From Gammaproteobacteria bacterium (lineage in GTDB: Bacteria; Pseudomonadota; Gammaproteobacteria; SZUA-152), in assembly GCA_030613605.1 (NCBI GenBank), contig JAUWLO010000131.1:1-5699 (forward strand): a DNA stretch of 5,699 nt, written 5' to 3'. A program made the translations under genes and the position numbers. Below, in pieces: positions 1 to 5,282 of this stretch. How positions within the stretch are numbered: position 1 is the first letter of the stretch; each line of letters opens with the position of its first letter. The notes under the pieces are model-generated. The model had not been told where the DNA came from. It ran no database searches and saw only the letters and a list, made by a program, of their open reading frames with translations.

Positions 1-2
1 CC

Positions 3-1070
3 TTCCAGGAAGTGCTGATCGAACTGGGCTCCCGTCTTGGGCTACCGGCCTTTACCCACCCGGACGGCACTCGCAAATTTAAAGATTACCCGGACTTTGT
101 CACCAACTTTGAGACCGAGCCCGGTTCCGGCATTGGCGTCCTCGCGGGCTGGCGCGGCAAGAGTGGTGAAAAATTCGTGCGCGGTGAACCGAACCCCAAG
201 CAATGGGAAATGTACGAAAAGAACAACTGCGTGTATCACTATGTGTTGCCCAAATCTTACCAGTACATGCGCAACTGGAATCAAGGTTATCTGGAATGGG
301 CCAAGTACCACCATCTGACCCGTTATACGGATCCGATTAACATCCATATTTATTCCGAGGTGTTGCAAAAATTCCGTCTGTCGGCGCAGGGCAAATACGC
401 CGGCAAACAGCCACCCGATCATTTGCGCAAACGTATCGAGACCTACTTCGACCCGTTGCCGTTTTACTACGAACCACTGGAAGCCCAGTTGTCGGACAAA
501 CATAAGTATCCACTCAATGCGATCACCCAGCGTCCCATGGCCATGTATCACTCCTGGGATTCACAGAATGCCTGGCTGCGTCAGATTCATGCCCATAACT
601 ATTTGCACGTGAATCCAAAGACTGCGGCAGCCGCCGGTTTTGGAGACGGCGACTGGATCTGGATAGAATCACAATGGGGCAAGGTGCGCTGCATGTGCCG
701 TTTATCCGAAGCCGTTGAACCGGGTACGGTGTGGACCTGGAACGCCATCGGCAAGGCCAAAGGCGCCTGGAACCTCACCGAGGACGCCAACGAATCACAA
801 AAGGGTTTCCTGCTCAACCATCTGATTTCGGAAGAGCTGCCACCCCATGATGCCGGTGACCACATCTCCAACTCTGACCCCATTACCGGGCAGGCCGGCT
901 GGTACGACGTGCAGGTGCGTGTTTACAAGGCCGGCCCTGATGAAGAACACGTGACCTCACCACAATTCGACAGCATGCCGCTGTATCCGGGGCAGGAAAA
1001 ACGCAAATCCTGGCTGAGCTATTTCGCGGGTAAAAAACCCGCCAAACTCAACATCGGCAAGAGGAAATAA
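3..1070 (+). CDS. soeA: Sulfite dehydrogenase (quinone) catalytic subunit SoeA-like, C-terminal part (5' end outside window)
   Basis: Large subunit of a DMSO-reductase-family molybdoenzyme, most likely cytoplasmic SoeA, which oxidises sulfite to sulfate. The frame is open from base 3 (FQEVLIELGSRLGLPAF), so the GTG at 12 is internal and the gene starts left of the window. About 355 residues are present. The C-terminal molybdopterin-dinucleotide-binding domain covers roughly residues 169-308 of this fragment. It includes the stretch beginning SWDSQNAWLRQIHAHNYLHV and the GDGDWIWIES segment typical of the family fold. The N-terminal [4Fe-4S] motif and the Mo-ligand region lie outside, so catalytic residues cannot be checked. 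It ends in TAA two bases before the soeB ATG, which indicates translational coupling. The SoeA assignment rests mainly on the SoeB- and SoeC-like partners. Related PsrA/TtrA/PhsA-type reductases are the alternative, since this protein family shares the same three-gene layout. Confidence 0.85.
   Translation, partial: FQEVLIELGSRLGLPAFTHPDGTRKFKDYPDFVTNFETEPGSGIGVLAGWRGKSGEKFVRGEPNPKQWEMYEKNNCVYHYVLPKSYQYMRNWNQGYLEWAKYHHLTRYTDPINIHIYSEVLQKFRLSAQGKYAGKQPPDHLRKRIETYFDPLPFYYEPLEAQLSDKHKYPLNAITQRPMAMYHSWDSQNAWLRQIHAHNYLHVNPKTAAAAGFGDGDWIWIESQWGKVRCMCRLSEAVEPGTVWTWNAIGKAKGAWNLTEDANESQKGFLLNHLISEELPPHDAGDHISNSDPITGQAGWYDVQVRVYKAGPDEEHVTSPQFDSMPLYPGQEKRKSWLSYFAGKKPAKLNIGKRK
1061..1065 (+). promoter_or_regulatory. 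Ribosome-binding site of soeB
   Basis: GAGGA lies seven bases before the ATG at 1073 and inside the last codons of soeA. It fixes the soeB start and implies that soeA and soeB are translated in step. Confidence 0.7.
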
Positions 1071-1072
1071 TC

Positions 1073-1801
1073 ATGACGCAATTGGCCCTGGTTATAGACC
1101 TGAATGTTTGCGTCGGCTGTCACGCCTGTGTCACCAGTTGTAAACAATGGAACACGTCCGGTGCGGCTGGCTCACTAATGGATGACAACCCCTACGGCAA
1201 GGACCCGACGGGTACTTTTTTCAACCGGGTACAAACTTACGAAGTGGGCGAGTTTCCGCTCACCGAAACGGTACACTTTCCCAAGAGTTGCCTGCATTGC
1301 GAAGACCCGCCCTGTGTTCCTGTGTGCCCAACGGGCGCCAGTTACAAACGCGAAGAAGACGGCATTGTGCTGGTGGATTACGACAAATGCATCGGCTGTA
1401 AATACTGTTCGTGGGCCTGCCCGTACGGCGCACGGGAAATCGACGAAAAGCAGAAGGTCATGAAAAAATGCACCCTCTGTGTGGACCGCATTTATGATGA
1501 AACATTACCGGAGGCAGAACGTAAACCAGCCTGTGTCTTGGCATGTCCAACCTCTGCCCGTTTATTTGGTGATGTGCATGATCCGGAATCTGAGGTCTCT
1601 ATCGCCATCATGGAAGAAGGTGGTTATCCGCTAATGCCGGAATGGGGCACCCAACCAGCCAACCACTATCTGCCGCGTCGCAAGACACGCATCAAGATTC
1701 ACGAAGACGAACTTACCCGCGTGGACAACCCGCTTAAGAAGGAAGGTCATCTGCCGGAAACCGACGATGGTCCGTTCCTGGAAGACAGTACTTCCTGGTA
1801 A
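1073..1801 (+). CDS. soeB: Sulfite dehydrogenase iron-sulfur subunit SoeB (four [4Fe-4S] clusters)
   Basis: Electron-transfer subunit carrying electrons from the molybdenum subunit to the membrane anchor. The 242-residue protein has sixteen cysteines in the DmsB/PsrB/NrfC-type arrangement: C13/16/19/23, C73/76/81/85, C106/109/112/116 and C133/136/154/158. These would hold four [4Fe-4S] clusters. There is no signal peptide or membrane helix, which fits a cytoplasmic enzyme. The opening MTQLALVIDLNVCVGCHACV and the acidic, proline-rich tail after residue 215 resemble SoeB proteins of purple and other sulfur-oxidising bacteria, by recollection rather than by search. The start is supported by GAGGA seven bases upstream and by the two-base gap to soeA. 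Normally soeC would follow directly. Here 448 bases holding a four-helix-bundle gene intervene. Confidence 0.9.
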   Translation: MTQLALVIDLNVCVGCHACVTSCKQWNTSGAAGSLMDDNPYGKDPTGTFFNRVQTYEVGEFPLTETVHFPKSCLHCEDPPCVPVCPTGASYKREEDGIVLVDYDKCIGCKYCSWACPYGAREIDEKQKVMKKCTLCVDRIYDETLPEAERKPACVLACPTSARLFGDVHDPESEVSIAIMEEGGYPLMPEWGTQPANHYLPRRKTRIKIHEDELTRVDNPLKKEGHLPETDDGPFLEDSTSW

Positions 1802-1813
1802 GCGCATGCGCTT
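1800..1813. repeat. 14-bp perfect palindrome at the soeB stop codon
   Basis: AAGCGCATGCGCTT reads the same on both strands and overlaps the last two bases of the soeB TAA. As RNA it can form a five-base-pair stem with a CATG loop, plus two more pairs (GG/CC) beyond one mismatch. No T-tract follows, so it is not a standard terminator. It could protect the 3' end of the soeAB message or bind a protein, or it could be chance. Nearly identical octamers flank it: CTTCCTGG at 1791-1798 and CTTCCCTGG at 1811-1819. Confidence 0.5.
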
Positions 1814-1833
1814 CCCTGGAAGAATGTTTAGTG

Positions 1834-1853
1834 CTAAATGTTTAATGCTTAAT
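1834..1853 (+). repeat. Left inverted-repeat arm of the four-helix-bundle cassette
   Basis: CTAAATGTTTAATGCTTAAT pairs with 2217-2236 at 18 of 20 positions; the inner 17 bases (1837-1853) have a single mismatch. It lies in two direct near-repeats, ATGTTTAGTGCTAA (1824-1837) and ATGTTTAATGCTTAA (1838-1852), which differ by one substitution and one inserted base. The arm ends seven bases before the gene's ATG. Confidence 0.75.
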
Positions 1854-1860
1854 AAAAAGC

Positions 1861-2214
1861 ATGAAAAACTACAACCCAGTTAAAGAGAAGAGTTATAACT
1901 TTGCGCTTAAAGTGATCCGCGAAGTTAAAAACATTCAAGAACATGCTCGAGAATATGTGCTCACAAAGCAGCTTCTACGAGCAGGCACAAGCATTGGCGC
2001 TAATATCGAGGAAGCCAACGCAGGACAGAGCAAGAAAGACTTTATTGCCAAAATGGCAATAGCCTCAAAAGAGGCGCGAGAAACACATTATTGGTTACGG
2101 TTATTACGAGACAGCAAATACCTGGACAAACAACAGGCCAATGAATTACTTGAAGATTGTAGCGAGCTAATACGCCTACTAACCGCCATAGTTAAAACGT
2201 CGCAATCTAACTAA
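1861..2214 (+). CDS. Four-helix-bundle protein, 23S rRNA intervening-sequence (S23/IVP) family
   Basis: A 117-residue protein with the hallmarks of this family: YVLTKQLLRAGTSIGANIEE (residues 32-51), AGQSKKDFIAKMAIASKEAR (54-73) and ETHYWLRLL (74-82). Four helices are expected at about residues 6-26, 31-52, 57-85 and 89-112. Length is normal and there is no signal peptide, membrane helix or catalytic motif. Family members are encoded in intervening sequences of 23S rRNA genes and elsewhere in genomes, and are related to the Avd accessory proteins of diversity-generating retroelements. Their biochemical role is unclear and I do not assign one. The gene has no recognisable Shine-Dalgarno sequence (AATAAAAAGC precedes the ATG), unlike the neighbouring soeB and soeC. 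It is AT-richer than sampled soeB and is framed by inverted repeats, so it is probably an insertion rather than a Soe subunit. Confidence 0.9.
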   Translation: MKNYNPVKEKSYNFALKVIREVKNIQEHAREYVLTKQLLRAGTSIGANIEEANAGQSKKDFIAKMAIASKEARETHYWLRLLRDSKYLDKQQANELLEDCSELIRLLTAIVKTSQSN

Positions 2215-2216
2215 AC

Positions 2217-2236
2217 ATTAAGCATTTAACATTAAG
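2217..2236 (+). repeat. Right inverted-repeat arm of the four-helix-bundle cassette
   Basis: ATTAAGCATTTAACATTAAG is the inverted partner of 1834-1853. It begins two bases after the gene's TAA. The region is a direct near-repeat of two 14-nt units, AACATTAAGCATTT (2214-2227) and AACATTAAGAATTG (2228-2241), matching at 12 of 14 positions. The arm stops four bases before the soeC ribosome-binding site. Confidence 0.75.
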
Positions 2237-2240
2237 AATT

Positions 2241-2244
2241 GAGG
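2241..2244 (+). promoter_or_regulatory. Ribosome-binding site of soeC
   Basis: GAGG lies five bases before the ATG at 2250. It sits immediately outside the right inverted repeat, so soeC keeps its own initiation signal despite the insertion upstream. Confidence 0.7.
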
Positions 2245-2249
2245 TTTAT

Positions 2250-3224
2250 ATGCATCCCGCTTTTTCAGTTATTTTTCTTACCACCCTCATTGGCACTGCC
2301 CAGGGTTTATTTCTGGCGCTGGTGACGGCACAAACCTACGGTGCTATTGGCGCCCTGCCGGATCAAAACCTCTACTTTTACAGCTTTGGTAGTTTGATTG
2401 CGCTTGCCTTGCTCGTAGCCGGTTTAGTGGCCTCTTTTTTCCATCTGGGCCACCCAGAACGCGCCTGGCGTTCCGCTGCCATGTGGCGAACATCATGGTT
2501 ATCCCGTGAAGTTATCGCACTGCCTGCCTTTATGGGTACGGTGTTTGTTTATGGTCTGCTGCATTACATGGACTGGAACCCCAACCTGTTCGGACCAAAC
2601 GCACCACCAGAAGGCGAATTAACGTTTCTGGTTGGCCTGGTCGGCGTCTTTTTATGTTTTGCCCTGTTTGTCTGCACCGGCATGATTTACGCCTGCATTA
2701 AATTTTTACAGGAATGGAATACACCACTAACACCGCTCAACTACACATTGTTTGGAATCGCATCAGGCTTCACTCTGGCTACCGCATTCAGCGCTTTTTA
2801 CGCTCCGCAACTGGTGGCGTTTTTTGGCTACTGGGCGATCACCTTTACCGTTGTGGTTTTTCTGACTCGCGCCGCTTCGTTGATTCGCAACAAACGCATC
2901 AAGTATCGCTCCAGTATTCGCAGCGCGATTGGTGTGCGTCATGGACAAATTCAGCAAAAATCCCAGGGCTCCATGGGTGGCTCATTTAATACCCGCGAAT
3001 ATTTTCATGGCAAAACTGCGGTATTCCTGAAATCAATAAAATGGATATTCCTGGTACTGGTCTTCCCCGTGCCTGTTCTACTGCTATTGGCCGGAATCAA
3101 TACTGGCTCAACAGTTTTATTGTTGCTTGCCTTTATTGTTCAATATGCCGGACTCATTGCGGAGCGCTGGTTCTTTTTCGCCCAGGCCAATCACCCACAG
3201 AATTTGTATTACCAAACTATTTAA
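2250..3224 (+). CDS. soeC: Sulfite dehydrogenase membrane anchor SoeC (DmsC family)
   Basis: Integral membrane subunit that anchors SoeAB at the inner face of the membrane and passes electrons to the quinone pool. The 324-residue protein shows about eight hydrophobic helices: 5-27, 44-65, 88-107, 124-146, 166-184, 187-208, 260-282 and 286-306. The opening MHPAFSVIFLTTLIGTAQGL, the FFHLGHPERAWR segment (63-73) and the ending ERWFFFAQANHPQNLYYQ (305-322) are typical of DmsC-type anchors. The polar loop 211-258, with SAIGVRHGQIQQKSQGSMGG (225-244), looks SoeC-like by recollection. No heme-binding CxxCH or NrfD-type features are seen. It is expected to be cotranscribed with soeA and soeB but is separated from soeB by the four-helix-bundle cassette. 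A terminator follows 19 bases after its stop. Confidence 0.87.
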   Translation: MHPAFSVIFLTTLIGTAQGLFLALVTAQTYGAIGALPDQNLYFYSFGSLIALALLVAGLVASFFHLGHPERAWRSAAMWRTSWLSREVIALPAFMGTVFVYGLLHYMDWNPNLFGPNAPPEGELTFLVGLVGVFLCFALFVCTGMIYACIKFLQEWNTPLTPLNYTLFGIASGFTLATAFSAFYAPQLVAFFGYWAITFTVVVFLTRAASLIRNKRIKYRSSIRSAIGVRHGQIQQKSQGSMGGSFNTREYFHGKTAVFLKSIKWIFLVLVFPVPVLLLLAGINTGSTVLLLLAFIVQYAGLIAERWFFFAQANHPQNLYYQTI

Positions 3225-3235
3225 GAATTTGGTTT

Positions 3236-3271
3236 AAAAAAATCGGTCGCATATTCTGCGGCCGGCTTTTT
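3236..3271. terminator. Shared bidirectional terminator between soeC and napC
   Basis: CGGTCGC (3244-3250) pairs with GCGGCCG (3258-3264) around a seven-base loop. A T-run (3267-3271) follows on the plus strand and seven A's (3236-3242) precede it, forming a T-run for the minus strand. In plus-strand RNA the seven-pair stem includes one G-U pair; in minus-strand RNA the same position is an A-C mismatch, so termination should be stronger for soeC. It lies in the 58-base gap between the convergent genes. Confidence 0.7.
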
Positions 3272-3282
3272 ATAACAAAGAA

Positions 3283-3855
3283 TTATTGCTTGGCCATTTC
3301 CTCATCAAAGCCTAGAGGTAATGAATGCGCAATACCTTTATGACAATCGATACAGGTTTGCCCACCACCTAGACCCTCCTGGTGCCGAGCAGAAGCCCGC
3401 CGCCCCTGTTCCGTGTAGTCCATCGACTCAAAGTCATGACAATTACGGCACTCTCGTGAATCTGTTTCCTCCATGGCTCGCCAAACATTCTTCGCTAACT
3501 GCAGACGCTTCGCTTCAAATTTTTCCCGGGTATTGATCGTTCCCATTACTTTGTGAAACACCTCATTTGATGCCCGAATCTTGCGTATCATTTTGTAGCC
3601 CCATTCCTTTGGTACATGGCAATCAGGGCAAACCGCCCGCACACCGGTACGATTGTTGTAATGGATCGTATCCTTATATTCCTCATACACAAAATTGCGC
3701 ATTTCGTGACAACCAATGCAGAATTTTTCGGTATTTGTGACTTCCATCATTGTGTTAAAACCACCCCAAAAGATGATACCGACCGCAAAACTTGCTACCA
3801 GAAGCGTGCCCAAAGAATAACGGTTACTTAACTTCAGCAGTAATTTCGATTTCAT
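3283..3855 (-). CDS. napC: Tetraheme cytochrome c NapC (NapC/NirT family quinol dehydrogenase)
   Basis: Membrane-anchored periplasmic cytochrome that oxidises quinol and passes electrons to the NapAB nitrate reductase. The protein has 190 residues: an N-terminal membrane helix at about 16-34 and four CxxCH heme motifs, CIGCH (46-50), CPDCH (76-80), CRNCH (136-140) and CIDCH (168-172). This is the usual NapC/NirT pattern and length. I take the ATG at 3855 as the start because GAGGG (3863-3867) sits seven bases upstream. The frame can be extended to a TTG at 3888, but that would move the membrane anchor inward and leave the ribosome-binding site inside the gene. It is the last gene of the nap operon and converges on soeC. 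NirT or another NapC-like donor is possible by sequence alone, but the napGHB context favours NapC. Confidence 0.92.
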   Translation of the reverse strand: MKSKLLLKLSNRYSLGTLLVASFAVGIIFWGGFNTMMEVTNTEKFCIGCHEMRNFVYEEYKDTIHYNNRTGVRAVCPDCHVPKEWGYKMIRKIRASNEVFHKVMGTINTREKFEAKRLQLAKNVWRAMEETDSRECRNCHDFESMDYTEQGRRASARHQEGLGGGQTCIDCHKGIAHSLPLGFDEEMAKQ

Positions 3856-3862
3856 GACATTG

Positions 3863-3867
3863 CCCTC
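3863..3867 (-). promoter_or_regulatory. Ribosome-binding site deciding the napC start
   Basis: On the minus strand GAGGG precedes the ATG at 3855 by seven bases. This supports the 190-residue NapC over a longer version beginning at TTG 3888. Confidence 0.7.
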
Positions 3868-3893
3868 ATTCGCACATGGCTTAACCAATCAAG

Positions 3894-3909
3894 AATAATC
3901 GGGATTATT
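3894..3909 (-). other. Small hairpin at the napB stop codon
   Basis: AATAATC and GATTATT flank two G's, giving a six-pair A/T stem with a CGGG or CCCG loop. It overlaps the napB stop and lies in the 52-base napB-napC gap. There is no T-tract, so it is not a clear terminator. It may be a weak processing or stability element, or chance in AT-rich sequence. Confidence 0.3.
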
Positions 3910-4369
3910 ATTTTCTCAGCGACTTTACTGGCATAAACTCATTCTGCACTAAAGGCTGAACATTCTCCTGTGACACATGACACTGGGTACAGAAATAACG
4001 ACGCGGCGATACATCCGCCAATTCAACACCGTCCCTATCCTTAAAATGAGTTGCGCTGATTTTTGTCGCACCCGACATTTTTGCATTCGCCCAGCTATGA
4101 CAGATCAAACATTTATTATTTCGCAAATCGATCTTGTAGCCATCTATTGAATGGGGAATCAGTGGCGGCTGTTGGACATAAACTCGTTTCATGGGTGGCA
4201 CTTCGGTCTGAGACTTGGTTATCTCCGAAGGAACCGACTGAGCATCAAGAGCAGCCTGCCCCCGCAGAGAAACCACATCCTGCCCATAAGCAGTGGACGC
4301 AAATACCAAGACTCCAAGAACGGTTCCAACAACCAAAGCCAGAATAATGTTTCTGCTGTTCTTCTTCAT
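3908..4369 (-). CDS. napB: Diheme cytochrome c NapB, small subunit of periplasmic nitrate reductase
   Basis: Periplasmic electron-transfer subunit that receives electrons from NapC and passes them to the catalytic NapA. The 153-residue protein has an N-terminal Sec-type signal peptide (KKNSR followed by a hydrophobic stretch 8-25, cleavage probably near residue 29). It has two heme motifs, CLICH (87-91) and CTQCH (127-131). The segment PPLIPHSIDGYKID (68-81) is characteristic of NapB; His73 in it and His108 in ATHF are candidate distal heme ligands. The length is normal for the family. The ATG overlaps the napH stop by four bases (ATGA), and a strong AAAGGAG (4378-4384) lies eight bases upstream inside napH. 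No anomalies are seen. Confidence 0.95.
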   Translation of the reverse strand: MKKNSRNIILALVVGTVLGVLVFASTAYGQDVVSLRGQAALDAQSVPSEITKSQTEVPPMKRVYVQQPPLIPHSIDGYKIDLRNNKCLICHSWANAKMSGATKISATHFKDRDGVELADVSPRRYFCTQCHVSQENVQPLVQNEFMPVKSLRK

Positions 4370-5259
4370 GATGCAATCTCCTTTGAGTTGCGCGGTACAA
4401 CAGTTTTATCTGGCATACCAAAGCGAGTGGAAAATCTGAAAACCTCTTTGTTACAAACATCAATGCAACGACCACAATTGGTGCAATTGGGCGAAAGAAT
4501 GACTGAGCCTAGGCCCTTGGCTTCACCTTTCAGCGCGGGCCTGATGACCTGTGGTTCGGGACAGATTTCAAAGCAATCCATACAATCGTCACAGCTTTGG
4601 CGCTGAGCGGCGTTCACTCGGATTAAGCTGCGTAGTCCCAGCAAGCTATAAAATGCCCCCATCGGGCAAAGCCGCCCACACCAACCGTGATCGCTCATCA
4701 ATAATTCAAACAGGAAAACCGCCAAGATCACCAACCAGGCCGTACCACCACCATAAAACAGCACCCGCTGTATCAGGGTTGGTGGATTGAGCAACTCCCA
4801 TACCAGCGCGCCGGTGATGCCGGTAACAATGAAGATGGCTGCAAGCAGCCAGTAACGTGTTTCGTTCGAAAGTCGTCCACTGCCCTTAAGCCCCAGTTTG
4901 CGACGCAACCAATGCGCGGCATCGCTCACCATGTTCACGGGGCAAACCCAGGCGCAATACACGCGTCCACCAACCAGTAGGTAGAAACCCAACACAAAGG
5001 CCGCACCCAGCAAAGCAGTACTTTCTGGCCAATGCCCTGCGACCATCGCCTGCAATAACACATAAGGATCGGTCAGAGGTACAGTCTCCAGCGTCAAACT
5101 GGAAACCAGACTGCCCTTAATAATCCAGATTCCCGCCAAGGGGCCAAGCATGAACAACAGCAAAATACTGAGCTGGCTAACGCGCCGTAGCAACAGCCAC
5201 TTATGGCGCAAAAACCAACTCCTCGTTAAGTCATTTGTTGTCACTGTTTCTGCACTCAT
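4366..5259 (-). CDS. napH: Quinol dehydrogenase ferredoxin subunit NapH
   Basis: Inner-membrane iron-sulfur protein that, with NapG, forms a second route for electrons from quinol to NapAB. The 297-residue protein has about four membrane helices (29-48, 82-103, 136-157, 172-190) and two CxxxCP motifs of the NapH/NosR type, C102-C106 and C194-C198. Its C-terminal domain holds two [4Fe-4S] sites: C223/226/229/233 and C259/262/265/269. The frame closes in a TGA that overlaps the napB ATG. The start at 5259 follows napG by 23 bases. The ribosome-binding site is weak, with only AAGG about 15 bases upstream, so translation may depend on coupling to napG. An in-frame stop three codons before this ATG rules out a longer start. 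Confidence 0.93.
   Translation of the reverse strand: MSAETVTTNDLTRSWFLRHKWLLLRRVSQLSILLLFMLGPLAGIWIIKGSLVSSLTLETVPLTDPYVLLQAMVAGHWPESTALLGAAFVLGFYLLVGGRVYCAWVCPVNMVSDAAHWLRRKLGLKGSGRLSNETRYWLLAAIFIVTGITGALVWELLNPPTLIQRVLFYGGGTAWLVILAVFLFELLMSDHGWCGRLCPMGAFYSLLGLRSLIRVNAAQRQSCDDCMDCFEICPEPQVIRPALKGEAKGLGSVILSPNCTNCGRCIDVCNKEVFRFSTRFGMPDKTVVPRNSKEIAS
4378..4384 (-). promoter_or_regulatory. Ribosome-binding site of napB
   Basis: AAAGGAG on the minus strand, eight bases before the napB ATG and inside the napH coding region. It is the strongest Shine-Dalgarno sequence in the window and confirms the overlapping start. Confidence 0.75.
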
Positions 5260-5282
5260 CAGATTTCACTAAAGCCTTAAAT

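Larger units (their letters stand above)
1824..2241 (+). mobile_element. Candidate IVS-like cassette: four-helix-bundle gene between inverted terminal repeats
   Basis: An AT-rich block between soeB and soeC contains a single S23/IVP-family gene and has inverted ends. The best-matching arms are 1834-1853 and 2217-2236 (18 of 20 positions pair). Each end consists of two near-copies of a ~14-nt unit: 1824-1837 and 1838-1852 on the left, 2214-2227 and 2228-2241 on the right. By hand count the gene is about 42% GC, against about 50-53% in two 60-base samples of soeB. The same protein family is known from intervening sequences inside 23S rRNA genes, whose ends pair to form a stem. No transposase is present, so the element would have to move by other means. 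The exact borders are uncertain by about ten bases each side. Confidence 0.6.

Noticed and set aside
12..14. GTG at 12 as the start of the first gene
   Set aside because: The frame continues to the window edge with family-like residues (FQE before VLIEL), and the N-terminal half of a molybdoenzyme must lie upstream.
42..551. Long antisense reading frame opposite soeA (169 codons)
   Set aside because: It lies entirely over a well-supported molybdoenzyme frame and its translation shows no recognisable family; it is a shadow of the GC-biased real gene.
1861..2214. Avd protein of a diversity-generating retroelement
   Set aside because: The fold family is related, but no reverse transcriptase is present in the window, and I saw no template/variable repeat pair.
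3856..3888. Longer NapC starting at TTG 3888
   Set aside because: The extension would include the GAGGG ribosome-binding site of the ATG at 3855 and would add eleven residues before a normal NapC N-terminus.
3874..3888. TTGAT half-site resembling an FNR box upstream of napC
   Set aside because: The second half (ATCAA at the right spacing) is missing, and the position inside the operon makes a promoter here unlikely.
4151..4606. Plus-strand reading frame opposite napB and napH (151 codons)
   Set aside because: It overlaps two clear cytochrome and ferredoxin genes on the other strand and its translation has no domain-like pattern.
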